Shown piece by piece: positions 30,220 to 41,215 of a DNA stretch of 64,000 bases. Every line of letters begins with the position of its first letter. The stretch's first letter is position 1. The stretch comes from Phytobacter diazotrophicus (lineage in GTDB: Bacteria > Pseudomonadota > Gammaproteobacteria > Enterobacterales > Enterobacteriaceae). Made by a program: the position numbers and the translations under genes. The notes under the pieces are model-generated. The model searched no databases. It saw only the letters and a program-made list of their open reading frames with translations, and was not told the origin of the DNA. The stretch covers positions 310,001 through 374,000 of the forward strand of contig SMDE01000005.1 of assembly GCA_004346725.1 (NCBI GenBank), in the 5' to 3' direction.

Positions 30220-32895
30220 TTAATGCAGCATATTGCGGATCACATAATGCAGAATGCCGTCATTCTGGTAGTAGGTCAGCTCTGTGGACGTATCGATACG
30301 GCAGCGACAATTCACCACCTCTTGCGTACCGTCAGGGCGGGTTAACGTCACCGGAATGGTCGCACCGGGTGTAAGCTGATTCAGCCCGGCGATATCCAGT
30401 TTCTCTTCCCCGGTCAGCCCCAGCGTTTTACGCGTTGCGCCCTGCGGGAACTCCAGCGGTAAGATGCCCATCCCAATCAGGTTTGAGCGGTGGATACGTT
30501 CGAAAGACTCCGCAATCACCACCCGCACGCCCAACAGGCGCGGCCCTTTCGCCGCCCAGTCACGGCTGGAGCCGGAACCGTACTCTTTACCGGCAATGAC
30601 CGCAAGCGGCGTACCCTGCTGCTGGTAGCGCATCGCGGCATCATAGATAGCAACCACTTCTTCACCCGGTAAATAACGGGTCATTCCCCCTTCCACGCCG
30701 GGGACCATTTCGTTACGAATGCGAATATTAGCAAATGTGCCGCGCATCATGACTTCATGGTTACCGCGACGCGAGCCATACGAGTTGAAATCCCGCCGCT
30801 CGACGCCGTGGCTTTGTAGATAACGACCTGCGGGGCTATCGGCTTTGATGCTACCCGCCGGTGAGATATGGTCGGTGGTGACGGAGTCGCCGAGCATCGC
30901 CAGGATGCGCGCACCGTGAATATCCTCAACCGGTTTCGGACTCGCTTCCATATCCTCAAAGAACGGAGACAGTCGAATATAAGTTGAATCACCCTGCCAG
31001 TCGTAGGTGTCCGAGCTTTCCACCTGAATCGCCTTCCATTCCGCTGTCCCTTCGAAAACTTCTGCGTATTCTTTACGGAACATATCGGTGGAGACTTGCT
31101 CGACAGCGCGGGCGATATCCTGGCTGGATGGCCAGATATCTTTCAGATAGACCGGATCGCCTTTACGATCGTGACCCAGCGGATCCGTGGCCAGATTGAT
31201 GTTCATATTACCCGCCAGCGCATAAGCGACCACCAGCGGCGGTGATGCCAGCCAGTTGGTTTTCACCAGAGGATGGATGCGCCCTTCGAAGTTGCGGTTG
31301 CCCGAGAGCACCGCGCCAACCGTGAGATCCCCCTGCTTGATGGCCTGCTCGATAGGTTCTGGCAGCGGCCCCGAGTTACCGATACAGGTAGTACAACCGT
31401 ACCCGACGAGGTTGAATCCCAACTCATCGAGATACGGCGTTAGTTTCGCCTGAGCGAGGTAATCGGAAACCACTTTCGAGCCCGGCGCCAGTGAGGCTTT
31501 CACCCATGGCTGACGTTTTAAGCCGGCCTTGACCGCGTTTTTTGCCAGCAACCCCGCGGCCATCAGAACACTTGGGTTGGATGTGTTAGTGCAAGAGGTA
31601 ATCGCAGAGATCACTACCGCGCCGTCAGGAAGCTCATGTTTTTCACCTTTGAACACGTACTCTACTGGCTTACGATCCTTCTGGGCGGTATTGAGTTCCA
31701 GTTCGGTACTGGCAGCAAAAGCTTTAGGCACATCTCCCAGGGCCACACGGTCCTGGGGACGTTTCGGCCCGGCCAGGCTGGCTTCAACATCATTCATGTT
31801 CAGCTCAAGCGTGCTGGTAAAGATGGGCTCGTCGCCTGGGTTACGCCACATCCCCTGCGCTTTGGCATAAGCCTCAACGAGGCTAACCTGCTCTTCGCTA
31901 CGTCCGCTAAGACGCATGTACTCAAGCGTTACGCCATCAATCGGGAAAAAGCCGCAGGTCGCGCCATACTCCGGCGCCATATTGGCAATAGTCGCCCGGT
32001 CAGCCAGAGGAAGCGAGTCCAGGCCATCACCGTAAAACTCAACGAATTTGCCCACTACACCATGCTTGCGCAGCATCTGGGTTACGGTCAAAACGAGGTC
32101 TGTGGCGGTGATCCCTTCGCGTAATTTACCGCTCAGTTTGAATCCGACCACATCAGGAATCAGCATGGAGACGGGTTGGCCCAGCATAGCCGCTTCCGCT
32201 TCAATCCCACCGACACCCCACCCCAGCACGCCGAGACCGTTGATCATCGTGGTATGCGAGTCGGTTCCCACCAGGGTGTCCGGATACGCCACCCACTCTT
32301 TGTCCTGTAATTCGCTCCATACCGCTTTGCCCAGATATTCCAGATTGACCTGGTGGCAAATTCCGGTTCCCGGCGGCACGACGCTAAAACGGCTGAACGC
32401 CTGCTGTCCCCAGCGCAGGAAAACATAGCGCTCGTGATTACGTTCCATTTCAAGGCGGACGTTCTCTTCGAAAGCGTCGTCATCACCAAAATGATCGACA
32501 GTGACGGAGTGGTCGATAACGAGATCAACGGGGGAAAGCGGATTCACTTTAGCGGTATCGCCACCGAGGCGTTTAACCGCCTCACGCATGGCGGCAAGGT
32601 CGACCACCGCCGGGACGCCGGTAAAGTCTTGCATCAAAACGCGGGCGGGACGGTAAGCAATTTCACGGTCGGCATGGGCTGTTTTCAGCCATCCCGCAAG
32701 GGCACGGATATCTTCTTCTGTGACAGAATCGTCATCCTGCCAGCGCAGGAGATTTTCGAGTAATACTTTTAGCGACTTGGGTAGACGCGCAATATCCCCA
32801 AGTTCCTTTGCGGCCAGCGGCAAGCTGTAGTAGTGATACGTTTTATTCTCTGCCTGCAACGTGTCCTTACTGGCTTCGCGTAGGGTAGACGACAT
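30220..32895 (-). CDS. acnA: aconitate hydratase A
   Basis: The protein has 891 residues, the same as E. coli AcnA. The [4Fe-4S] ligands are seen in AITSCTNTSNP and YGCTTCIGNSGPL. The swivel domain is at the C-terminus (GSGSSRDWAAKGPRLLGVRV). It isomerises citrate and isocitrate and is the stress-induced aconitase. The start is preceded by AAGGAGG. The gene follows the ymiA cluster on the same strand, but a strong terminator separates them. Confidence 0.98.
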   Translation of the reverse strand: MSSTLREASKDTLQAENKTYHYYSLPLAAKELGDIARLPKSLKVLLENLLRWQDDDSVTEEDIRALAGWLKTAHADREIAYRPARVLMQDFTGVPAVVDLAAMREAVKRLGGDTAKVNPLSPVDLVIDHSVTVDHFGDDDAFEENVRLEMERNHERYVFLRWGQQAFSRFSVVPPGTGICHQVNLEYLGKAVWSELQDKEWVAYPDTLVGTDSHTTMINGLGVLGWGVGGIEAEAAMLGQPVSMLIPDVVGFKLSGKLREGITATDLVLTVTQMLRKHGVVGKFVEFYGDGLDSLPLADRATIANMAPEYGATCGFFPIDGVTLEYMRLSGRSEEQVSLVEAYAKAQGMWRNPGDEPIFTSTLELNMNDVEASLAGPKRPQDRVALGDVPKAFAASTELELNTAQKDRKPVEYVFKGEKHELPDGAVVISAITSCTNTSNPSVLMAAGLLAKNAVKAGLKRQPWVKASLAPGSKVVSDYLAQAKLTPYLDELGFNLVGYGCTTCIGNSGPLPEPIEQAIKQGDLTVGAVLSGNRNFEGRIHPLVKTNWLASPPLVVAYALAGNMNINLATDPLGHDRKGDPVYLKDIWPSSQDIARAVEQVSTDMFRKEYAEVFEGTAEWKAIQVESSDTYDWQGDSTYIRLSPFFEDMEASPKPVEDIHGARILAMLGDSVTTDHISPAGSIKADSPAGRYLQSHGVERRDFNSYGSRRGNHEVMMRGTFANIRIRNEMVPGVEGGMTRYLPGEEVVAIYDAAMRYQQQGTPLAVIAGKEYGSGSSRDWAAKGPRLLGVRVVIAESFERIHRSNLIGMGILPLEFPQGATRKTLGLTGEEKLDIAGLNQLTPGATIPVTLTRPDGTQEVVNCRCRIDTSTELTYYQNDGILHYVIRNMLH

Positions 32896-33042
32896 AAGCT
32901 CCTCCTTAATAACAGGGATAGCGAAACCCTGATGCTTATCAGGGTCTGTATTAAAGATAACACAAACATGTCGTAACGTTTTTATAACAACTCAAAAGGC
33001 TAAATCTTGAGGTCAGGTGGGCAAGTGCTGGAGATTAAAGCA

Positions 33043-33068
33043 AAAAACCTCGCCTGAGCGAGGTTTTT
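33043..33068. terminator. terminator after the ymiC-position small gene
   Basis: AAAAACCTCGC/GCGAGGTTTTT with loop CTGA is a perfect 11-bp stem with T5 on either strand. It begins eight bases past the stop of the small minus-strand gene, and isolates it from acnA. Confidence 0.9.
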
Positions 33069-33075
33069 CAATTGA

Positions 33076-33177
33076 TTAGGATAACCATATCCTGATGAGC
33101 TCTCCCCAAAACAACAGGGAAAAAGAAAACGCGCTCATCCATGACCAGTATTTTACAGAACGGCGATTATTCATCAT
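33076..33177 (-). CDS. ymiC: very small membrane protein (ymiC position)
   Basis: A 33-residue frame with two tandem start codons reads MMNNRRSVKYWSWMSAFSFS and continues LLFWGELIRIWLS. The basic N-terminus is followed by one hydrophobic helix rich in aromatic residues. It lies just before a strong terminator and downstream of ymiA and the yciX-position gene, where E. coli has the tiny gene ymiC. An alternative start at 33201 is in frame. The ribosome-binding site is weak. The symbol rests on position and general character, not on a remembered alignment. Confidence 0.6.
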   Translation of the reverse strand: MMNNRRSVKYWSWMSAFSFSLLFWGELIRIWLS

Positions 33178-33312
33178 ATACACACCAAAGAATGTATTCA
33201 TTGAAGCTGCGTTGAGACGCAATTTATTATTGCTGTGGTGTATTTATTTAACAGTACACAAGTACACATCAGAATCATGAGTTAATTACCTCGCTAATTC
33301 TAATGATAACAA

Positions 33313-33483
33313 TTATTGTTTTGGCACTTCGTCTTCCGCGAAGATGTCAATAAACGCTTGCTGCTGAGGCGTCAATTTCCAGGACGCCGGAACAGTAGTT
33401 GAAGCTTGCGGTTTCGCTGCTTTCGGTTTGTCATGCGGATGACACACTTGCTTCACTGGCTCAGAGCGACCTGTCACAGCCAT
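33313..33483 (-). CDS. small soluble protein (yciX position)
   Basis: A 56-residue frame starts MAVTGRSEPVKQVCHPHDKP, continues with a lysine/proline-rich linker, and ends with a compact helix KLTPQQQAFIDIFAEDE. It starts one base after the ymiA stop, so it is almost certainly co-translated with ymiA. E. coli has yciX in this place; identity was not confirmed from memory. The function is unknown. A Cys-x-His-x-x-His pattern (CHPHD) could bind metal, which is only a suggestion. Confidence 0.7.
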   Translation of the reverse strand: MAVTGRSEPVKQVCHPHDKPKAAKPQASTTVPASWKLTPQQQAFIDIFAEDEVPKQ

Positions 33484-33484
33484 T

Positions 33485-33613
33485 TTAACCCCAGAATTTC
33501 CAGATAATTAACGCTACCACGACCCAAAAGACGGCAGAACCCAGAAATACCGCCAGCCACGCTTTACGCTTGAGCTGCGGGTCCCTTTGCGGTTCTTCGC
33601 TTCCTGATGGCAT
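33485..33613 (-). CDS. ymiA: small membrane protein YmiA
   Basis: A 42-residue protein, MPSGSEEPQRDPQLKRKAWL followed by one membrane helix (AVFLGSAVFWVVVALIIWKF). The core matches E. coli YmiA (46 residues). The start at 33613 has GAGG eight bases upstream. In-frame extension is open but lacks a better site. It heads a compact run of tiny genes ending at the terminator at 33043-33068. Confidence 0.85.
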   Translation of the reverse strand: MPSGSEEPQRDPQLKRKAWLAVFLGSAVFWVVVALIIWKFWG

Positions 33614-33962
33614 TGCTAACCTCGTACAATCGACATCACTTATCATTTTAGGCACCAACAATCGGTACAATTAATCATGGATGAGATAAATCCTAAAGAA
33701 ACTTTAGTCGAAAAGCTAGTGAATTTACGCATCCTGTTCAAAGAATATTTAATCTTTTGACCGCAAATAAATTATTGAAGTGAAAAATTTGCGAAGGGGC
33801 AATTTAGTTTCTATGTTTGTCGCAAATTTATGACAGATTATGTAACAGGAGAGAAAATCAATCAGGCAAAAGTATCAGATGGAAATAAGAGGATGATAAC
33901 AATAATTCGACTTAGGGAAGGTTAAGGGGCTCCTTTTGCTATAAAAGGCTACCCCGCTAACA
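33614..33962. other. intergenic region ymiA-cysB
   Basis: About 350 bases, AT-rich, with no supported gene. It holds the cysB terminator at its right end and presumably the ymiA promoter. No confident -35/-10 pair was chosen. Confidence 0.5.
33926..33955 (-). terminator. interrupted hairpin after cysB
   Basis: GGGG and CCTTTT pair with AAAAGG and CCCC across a small internal loop (CT/CTA). It lies seven bases past the cysB stop. Moderate support. Confidence 0.5.
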
Positions 33963-34973
<1,011 letters not shown>

Positions 34974-35077
34974 TTAAGACGATTTCATAATAAAAAAGGA
35001 TTTAACTATAACCACTATATCATTTATATCTTCTATGTATAGATTCGAACAAAAAATAATAACCATGTTATAAAAAA

Positions 35078-35097
35078 AGGGCCGGATAACCGGCCCT
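35078..35097 (-). terminator. terminator after topA
   Basis: AGGGCCGG/CCGGCCCT with loop ATAA (TTAT on the minus strand), followed on the minus strand by seven T residues. It lies 26 bases past the topA stop. Confidence 0.88.
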
Positions 35098-35123
35098 CAA
35101 TTTAAGCTATTAATCTTACAGCG

Positions 35124-37721
35124 TTATTTTTTGGCTTCCGCCCATTTCCCATCAACGTAAAACGCCGACCAGTTTGTCGCTTTGCCGTCTTTTTCCGACG
35201 CAACATACTGCTGTTTCGTTTTACGACTAAAACGGACAATGGTCTTATTCCCTTCCGGATCCTGCTGCGGCGCATCCGCCAGATAACGCAGTTTTTCCGG
35301 CAAACGGTCGCGGAAGCGATATAACTCTTCCACTAACGGTGCACGCGTTTCGCGCGATTTCGGGAAGGTGTTAGCCGCAAGGAAAACTCCGGCTGCGCCG
35401 TCACGCAGAACGAAATACGCGTCCGATTTTTCGCACGGCAGTTCCGGCAACGGAACCGGATCTTCTTTCGGTGGCGCGACTTCGCCATTACGCAGGATCT
35501 TACGCGTGTTTTTGCAGTCGTCGTTGGTACAGGCCATGTACTTACCGAAACGTCCCATTTTCAGGTGCATTTCAGAGCCACATTTTTCACACTCAACCAC
35601 CGGACCGTCATAACCTTTGATGCGGAACTCGCCCTCTTCGATTTCATAACCGTCACAGGTCGGGTTATTACCGCAAACATGTAGTTTACGTTTAGGATCG
35701 ATCAGGTAGCTGTCCATCGCCGTACCGCACTTTGTACAACGGCGTTTGGCGCGCAACGCATTGGTTTCCGCGTCGTCGCCTTCCAGCACGTTCAATACTT
35801 CGTTTTCCGGCACCAGGTTAATGGTGGTTTTGCAGCGCTCTTTTGGTGAAAGTGCATAACCGGAGCAACCGAGGAACACCCCGGTACTGGCAGTACGGAT
35901 CCCCATCTTACGACCGCAAGTCGGGCAATCAATGCTGGTAAGCACCATCTGATTCGGGCGCATGCCGCCTTCATCCGGATCTCTTTCCGCCTGGTCAAGT
36001 TGGCGGGAGAAATCGCCGAAGAAACTGTCCAGCACCTTCTTCCATTCCGCTTCGTGGTTTGCCACCTGGTCGAGACGGTCTTCCATCTGCGCGGTGAAAT
36101 CGTAATTCATCAACTCACGGAAGTTCTCTTCCAGACGGTCGGTAACAATTTCACCCATTTTTTCCGCATAGAAGCGACGGTTTTCCACGCGCACATAGCC
36201 ACGGTCCTGAATGGTCGAAATGATCGACGCATACGTTGACGGACGGCCAATGCCACGTTTTTCCAGCTCTTTAACCAGTGACGCTTCACTAAAGCGCGCA
36301 GGCGGTTTGGTGAAGTGCTGAGCCGGCGTTAGATCAATCAGCGACAGGACATCACCCGTGTTTACCGCTGGCAGCGTACGGTCTTCATCGCCTTTACGCA
36401 GCGCTGGCATCACCTTCGTCCAGCCATCGAAACGCAAAATGCGACCGCGTGCTTTCAGGCGATAATCACCCGCGCCCACGGTAATAGTGGTGGAGTCGTA
36501 TTGCGCCGGCGTCATCTGACAGGCGACAAACTGGCGCCAGATCAGTTGATACAGTTTCTGCGCATCAGTTTCCATATCTTTAAGGGCGTCAGCCTCAACC
36601 CCAACATCGGAGGGACGAATCGCTTCGTGCGCTTCCTGGGAGTTCTCTTTGCTGGCGTACTGGTTGGCATTTTCCGGCAGATATTTTTTGCCGTACTTAT
36701 CACCAATAAAGGTACGCACCATGCTGACCGCATCCTGACTCAGGTTGGTGGAGTCAGTACGCATATAAGTGATGTAACCCGCTTCGTACAGGCGCTGGGC
36801 CATCATCATGGTTTTCTTCACGCCGAAGCCAAGACGGGTACTTGCCGCCTGCTGCAGTGTGGAAGTAATAAACGGTGCGCCCGGCTTGCTGCTGGTCGGC
36901 TTGTCTTCGCGCTCAAGCACCGTATAACGGGCTTTTTCGAGCAGGCTAACTGCCGCCATCGTTTGTTCACGGTTAACCGGACGGAAAGGTTTATCCCCTT
37001 CGTGCGTCACCTGGAGTGGCAGAGAATCGCCACCCGGCGTTGCGGCATTAGCGTCAACTTCCCAGTACTCTTCCGGAACGAAGGCTTTAATTTCGCGTTC
37101 ACGCTCAACTACCAGACGCACAGCAACCGACTGTACTCGACCAGCCGACAGGCCACGGGCAATCTTCTTCCACAACAGTGGAGAAACCATGTAACCCACC
37201 ACGCGGTCCATAAAGCGCCGCGCCTGCTGGGCATTCACACGATCAATGTTCAGCTCGCCCGGCTTTTCGAACGCCTGGCGAATCGCATTTTTGGTGATTT
37301 CGTTAAACACCACGCGGCTATAGCGCGTTTCATCGCCACCGATCACTTCCCGCAGGTGCCATGCAATGGCTTCCCCTTCGCGGTCAAGGTCGGTTGCGAG
37401 ATAGATATGGTCGGCTTTTTCAGCGAGCGATTTCAGCTCAGAAACCACCTTCTCTTTTCCGGGCAGCACTTCATAGTGCGCATCCCAGTTGTGCCATGGG
37501 TCAATGCCCATGCGATTGACGAGAGCGCCGCGTTCATCCTTTTTAGGCTTCTTAGCCGTTTTGGTGGAGGCAGAGTCAGCGCTCTTTTTAGGTGCTGAGC
37601 CACTGGTCGGCAAATCGCGGATATGACCTACGCTGGATTTCACCACGTAGTCATTACCCAGATACTTATTGATCGTTTTGGCTTTTGCCGGGGACTCAAC
37701 GATGACGAGAGCTTTACCCAT
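35124..37721 (-). CDS. topA: DNA topoisomerase I
   Basis: The protein has 865 residues from ATG 37721 (the frame has two extra codons), the same as E. coli TopA. The Toprim domain ([20 protein letters not shown], then [15 protein letters not shown]) and the active-site tyrosine region [13 protein letters not shown] are present. Several four-cysteine zinc ribbons follow (CPTCGRKMG...[30 protein letters not shown]). It relaxes negative supercoils. The 5' region (37722-38119) is long, consistent with the multiple promoters known in E. coli. Confidence 0.98.
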   Translation of the reverse strand: MGKALVIVESPAKAKTINKYLGNDYVVKSSVGHIRDLPTSGSAPKKSADSASTKTAKKPKKDERGALVNRMGIDPWHNWDAHYEVLPGKEKVVSELKSLAEKADHIYLATDLDREGEAIAWHLREVIGGDETRYSRVVFNEITKNAIRQAFEKPGELNIDRVNAQQARRFMDRVVGYMVSPLLWKKIARGLSAGRVQSVAVRLVVEREREIKAFVPEEYWEVDANAATPGGDSLPLQVTHEGDKPFRPVNREQTMAAVSLLEKARYTVLEREDKPTSSKPGAPFITSTLQQAASTRLGFGVKKTMMMAQRLYEAGYITYMRTDSTNLSQDAVSMVRTFIGDKYGKKYLPENANQYASKENSQEAHEAIRPSDVGVEADALKDMETDAQKLYQLIWRQFVACQMTPAQYDSTTITVGAGDYRLKARGRILRFDGWTKVMPALRKGDEDRTLPAVNTGDVLSLIDLTPAQHFTKPPARFSEASLVKELEKRGIGRPSTYASIISTIQDRGYVRVENRRFYAEKMGEIVTDRLEENFRELMNYDFTAQMEDRLDQVANHEAEWKKVLDSFFGDFSRQLDQAERDPDEGGMRPNQMVLTSIDCPTCGRKMGIRTASTGVFLGCSGYALSPKERCKTTINLVPENEVLNVLEGDDAETNALRAKRRCTKCGTAMDSYLIDPKRKLHVCGNNPTCDGYEIEEGEFRIKGYDGPVVECEKCGSEMHLKMGRFGKYMACTNDDCKNTRKILRNGEVAPPKEDPVPLPELPCEKSDAYFVLRDGAAGVFLAANTFPKSRETRAPLVEELYRFRDRLPEKLRYLADAPQQDPEGNKTIVRFSRKTKQQYVASEKDGKATNWSAFYVDGKWAEAKK

Positions 37722-38119
37722 ATTCACCTTTACCTAATAAAATTCTTCCAGGAATACGTCGCACATTGATTCACCTTCCGCTGGCGACGAGCCAATGATA
37801 TTGCGGTGGCGACAATGGATATCAACCCTTTTCTTGACCATAAGCGAAAGTAATCGCTAGCAGATGATTGAGTTAACAGGCTTTTTCGCTAGTCTACGAT
37901 ACAGCACGACGATTTTACGGTCGAATGTCAAGCAAATCTGTTGCCAGATTGACGAAAGGGTCACACTGTACCTGATAAAATTTGTTACGCAACTTTATTA
38001 GCATGCAAATTCGAATCACGCCAGCACTACCGTAACGGGAAACCCCTTGCCTGCGCAGGGAAAATTTGCCCCTGGGCCGCGTGGGGCGTAAACTTGTTAA
38101 ATTTTTAAGGAGGGGCGAA
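37722..38119. promoter_or_regulatory. divergent topA/yciN regulatory region
   Basis: About 400 bases with no gene. In E. coli this stretch carries several topA promoters, including a heat-shock one. Individual elements could not be placed with confidence from reading alone. Confidence 0.5.
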
Positions 38120-38371
38120 ATGGAGCCGACTAAGCAACCTATCGATCGTCAGTCTCTGCTTGAGCTGGCAAACCAACTTATCCGCGATCATGAAGACACA
38201 CTGTCCGGCATTGAAGCAACCGACGTAAGCCAGCGCAACGGGGTGCTGGTGTTTAGCGGCGAGTATTTTCTGGATGAACAGGGGCTGCCGACCGGGAAAA
38301 GCACTGCAGTGTTCAATATGTTCAAATATCTGGCGCATGAACTGTCTGAAAAATACCATCTGATCGATTAA
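38120..38371 (+). CDS. yciN: small protein YciN (DUF2498)
   Basis: The protein has 83 residues, the same as E. coli YciN, with the conserved block [21 protein letters not shown] very strong AAGGAGGGG site lies eight bases before the ATG. The function is unknown. It is divergent from topA and convergent with sohB. Confidence 0.95.
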   Translation: MEPTKQPIDRQSLLELANQLIRDHEDTLSGIEATDVSQRNGVLVFSGEYFLDEQGLPTGKSTAVFNMFKYLAHELSEKYHLID

Positions 38372-38372
38372 A

Positions 38373-38404
38373 CAAAAACGCGAGGCCATGGCCTCGCGTT
38401 TTTG
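38373..38404. terminator. bidirectional terminator yciN/sohB
   Basis: A perfect 32-base palindrome: CAAAAACGCGAGGCC, AT at the centre, GGCCTCGCGTTTTTG. It works as a terminator on both strands. It begins two bases after the yciN stop codon and ends 12 bases before the end of sohB. Confidence 0.92.
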
Positions 38405-38416
38405 TTTGTACTCGCC

Positions 38417-39463
38417 TTACATCAGCGGTTTCTGTCCGCGCTGCCACCAGCGCATCAGCAACCGGTCTGCGCTTTCTGCAGCGCTTCCGGTAAAGCGGTC
38501 GATGAGCTTTTTGCGCTGCTGATAGCGCAAGCCAATGACCTCATGGCTCTCAAACAGCCCCAGCAGCAGCTCGTCACTGGTACCGACCGCATCGACCAGC
38601 CCTTTTTCCAGTGCCTGCGAACCATACCAGTGCTCGCCGGTCGCTACCTGTTCTATATCCAATTGCGGGCGCATCTGATGCACAAAGCCTTTGAACAGGT
38701 CATGCGTTTCATTGAGGCTCTCGCGGAATTTCTGCCTTCCCTCTTCGGTGTTTTCACCCAACAGAGTCAGCGTGCGTTTGAACTGCCCGGCAGTATGCAG
38801 TTCGATATCAATCTCTTTACCTTTCAGGAAGCGGTTGAAGTTGGGGATCTGCGCCACAACGCCAATCGATCCAATAATAGAAAACGGCGCCGCAACAATT
38901 TTATCCGCCACGCAGGCCATCATATAACCGCCGCTGGCGGCGACTTTATCAACCGCGACGGTGAGCGGAACCTGCTTATCGCGCAGACGCTGCAACTGCG
39001 ACGCAGCCAGCCCGTAACCATGAACAACGCCGCCGGGGCTTTCCAGACGGAGAACCACCTGATCTTCTGGCTTCACCAGCGTCAACACTGCGGTTACCTC
39101 TTCGCGCAGCGCGCCCACTTCATGGGCATCCATGCTGCCTTTAAAGTCCAGCACCCAGGCGCGTGGTTTGCCCGCTGAGGCCATGTCGCCAGATTTTGCT
39201 TTGGCCTTTGCCGCTTTTGCATCCTGTTTGGCTTTTTTCTTTTGGGCTTTATGCCACAGCTTTTGCTGCTGGCTGTCCAGCAACGCCACAGCCATCTCTT
39301 CCTGCATTTCCTTATAGTCTTCGCTCATGCGGGTAATACGTAATTCCCCCCGCTGACGTTTGCGCTGTGTCAGATTAACAATAAGAATTGCGACCACCGC
39401 AATCGCAACCACAACAGTCGCAATTTTGGCTAAAAACAAACCATATTCAGACAGTAATTCCAC
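38417..39463 (-). CDS. sohB: inner-membrane protease SohB
   Basis: The protein has 348 residues (E. coli 349), starting at GTG 39463 to give MELLSEYGLFLAKI; another in-frame GTG lies at 39472. An N-terminal membrane anchor (about 8-30) and a basic linker are followed by a peptidase S49/SppA-like domain. The catalytic serine is in VAASGGYMMACVADKI. It is a putative periplasmic or membrane peptidase known as a multicopy suppressor of htrA. Confidence 0.95.
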   Translation of the reverse strand: MELLSEYGLFLAKIATVVVAIAVVAILIVNLTQRKRQRGELRITRMSEDYKEMQEEMAVALLDSQQQKLWHKAQKKKAKQDAKAAKAKAKSGDMASAGKPRAWVLDFKGSMDAHEVGALREEVTAVLTLVKPEDQVVLRLESPGGVVHGYGLAASQLQRLRDKQVPLTVAVDKVAASGGYMMACVADKIVAAPFSIIGSIGVVAQIPNFNRFLKGKEIDIELHTAGQFKRTLTLLGENTEEGRQKFRESLNETHDLFKGFVHQMRPQLDIEQVATGEHWYGSQALEKGLVDAVGTSDELLLGLFESHEVIGLRYQQRKKLIDRFTGSAAESADRLLMRWWQRGQKPLM

Positions 39464-39692
39464 GCATTCCACCTTGGTTCAGCCACTTAACAATCGCATT
39501 CAGTGTACATGAGCCTTTCTGGCGAGTCTCGCATTGCCACCCTTTCGGATATTCAGTCGACCAGTTTCAGCACATTCCGCTATACATTATCCCAACGCAC
39601 GGGAGACTCTCTGCCAGACTGATTGAAATCGCTTTCTGTTTCAGGCATAAAGCCAACACGATTTAAAAACGGGTTGAGACCAAGGAGTTAGC

Positions 39693-40451
39693 GTGCATTA
39701 CCAGCCACAACGCGACCTGTTGCGAAACCACATTATTCTGGTCACCGGCGCCAGTGACGGCATCGGCAAAGAAGCGGCGCTGACTTATGCCCGCTACGGC
39801 GCGCGCGTCATCTTACTGGGGCGTAACGAAGACAAACTCCAGGCCGTTGCCGGACAGATAGCATCCGAAGGCGGCCAGGCCGCCAGCCTCTTCACACTGG
39901 ACATGGCCACCTGTACACCCGATGATTGTCAGCGTCTTGCTAACGAGATAACGCAACACTACCCGAGACTGGACGGTGTGCTGCATAACGCTGGCGTGCT
40001 GGGTGATGTTTGCCCAATGAGCGAACAGCAGCCAGCCGTCTGGGATAACGTAATGCAGGTTAACGTCAACGCCACTTTCTATTTGACCCAGGCGCTCCTT
40101 CCTTTATTACTCAAAGCGGAAAGCGGCTCGCTGGTCTTCACATCGTCAAGCGTTGGCCGCCAGGGCCGTGCAAATTGGGGTGCCTATGCCGCCTCTAAAT
40201 TTGCCACCGAAGGCATGATGCAAGTGCTGGCTGAGGAGTACCAAAACCGTTTACGGGTCAATTGCATCAACCCGGGCGGTACCCGGACGCAGATGCGCGC
40301 CAGCGCCTTCCCGAGCGAAGATCCGCAGAAATTAAAAACGCCAGCCGATATTATGCCGCTCTATCTATGGCTGATGGGCGATGACAGCCGTCGCAAAACA
40401 GGCATGAGTTTTGATGCTCAGCCAGGACGAAAACCGGGGATATCACAATGA
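39693..40451 (+). CDS. yciK: SDR-family oxidoreductase YciK
   Basis: The protein has 252 residues from a GTG start (AAGGAG eight bases upstream), the same as E. coli YciK. The Rossmann motif is TGASDGIGKEAA, followed by NAG, catalytic S and YAASK (WGAYAASKFATEG). The substrate is unknown. Its last codons overlap the btuR ATG by four bases, tying it to cobalamin metabolism by operon only. Confidence 0.96.
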   Translation: MHYQPQRDLLRNHIILVTGASDGIGKEAALTYARYGARVILLGRNEDKLQAVAGQIASEGGQAASLFTLDMATCTPDDCQRLANEITQHYPRLDGVLHNAGVLGDVCPMSEQQPAVWDNVMQVNVNATFYLTQALLPLLLKAESGSLVFTSSSVGRQGRANWGAYAASKFATEGMMQVLAEEYQNRLRVNCINPGGTRTQMRASAFPSEDPQKLKTPADIMPLYLWLMGDDSRRKTGMSFDAQPGRKPGISQ

Positions 40452-41038
40452 GTGAAGAACGTTACCAGCAACGCCAGCAGCGGGTGAAAGACAAGGTCGA
40501 AGCGCGCGTGGCGGCAGCGCAGGAAGAGCGCGGCATCATTATCGTTTTTACCGGCAATGGTAAAGGCAAAACCACCGCTGCATTTGGCACCGCCGCACGT
40601 GCCGTCGGCCACGGAAAGAAGGTCGGCGCCATTCAGTTTATTAAAGGCACCTGGCCTAATGGTGAACGTAATTTACTGGAACCGCACGGGGTCGAATTTC
40701 AGGTGATGGCAACCGGGTTCACCTGGGACACGCAAAACCGCGAGAGCGACACTGCCGCCTGCCTTGAGGTATGGACACATGCGCAACGTATGCTGGCGGA
40801 CGAATCGCTGGATATGGTGGTGCTCGACGAGTTGACCTATATGGTGGCTTACGATTACCTGCCGCTGGAAACCGTTCTTGATGCGCTGGAAAAGCGCCCG
40901 GCAAACCAGACGGTGATCATCACCGGTCGCGGCTGTCACCGCGATATCCTGGAGATTGCCGATACGGTCAGTGAACTGCGCCCGGTAAAACATGCTTTCG
41001 AAGCGGGCGTCAAGGCACAGATCGGTATCGACTATTAA
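40448..41038 (+). CDS. btuR: cob(I)yrinic acid a,c-diamide adenosyltransferase
   Basis: The protein has 196 residues (CobA/BtuR type). The P-loop GNGKGKTT (36-43) is the reversed-type loop that binds ATP in this enzyme. It adenosylates corrinoids in cobalamin uptake and synthesis. ATGA overlap with yciK indicates coupled translation. Confidence 0.97.
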   Translation: MSEERYQQRQQRVKDKVEARVAAAQEERGIIIVFTGNGKGKTTAAFGTAARAVGHGKKVGAIQFIKGTWPNGERNLLEPHGVEFQVMATGFTWDTQNRESDTAACLEVWTHAQRMLADESLDMVVLDELTYMVAYDYLPLETVLDALEKRPANQTVIITGRGCHRDILEIADTVSELRPVKHAFEAGVKAQIGIDY

Positions 41039-41179
41039 GACACCGCTGGCAGTAGCGTAGCTATGCGACACTGCTGCCATGCCAGTGATTTGTTCAACCA
41101 TCACACTCGCCCACACATGTGACAGTGTCACGCTTTTCCAGCGCAGTATGGCGGAAATTATAATATGCGGGAACGAGAG

Positions 41180-41209
41180 GACGTTTCCGGCAAGGTAACC
41201 GGAAACGTC
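41180..41209. terminator. hairpin between btuR and rluB
   Basis: GACGTTTCCGG/CCGGAAACGTC, a perfect 11-bp stem with an 8-base loop, lies seven bases past the rluB stop. No T-tract on either side, so it may stabilise 3' ends. Confidence 0.55.
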
Positions 41210-41215
41210 AGGAAA

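Noticed and set aside
33095-33280. 61-codon plus-strand frame near the acnA promoter
   Set aside because: It is antisense to the small minus-strand gene at 33076-33177, which has better support from its hydrophobic helix and adjacent terminator.
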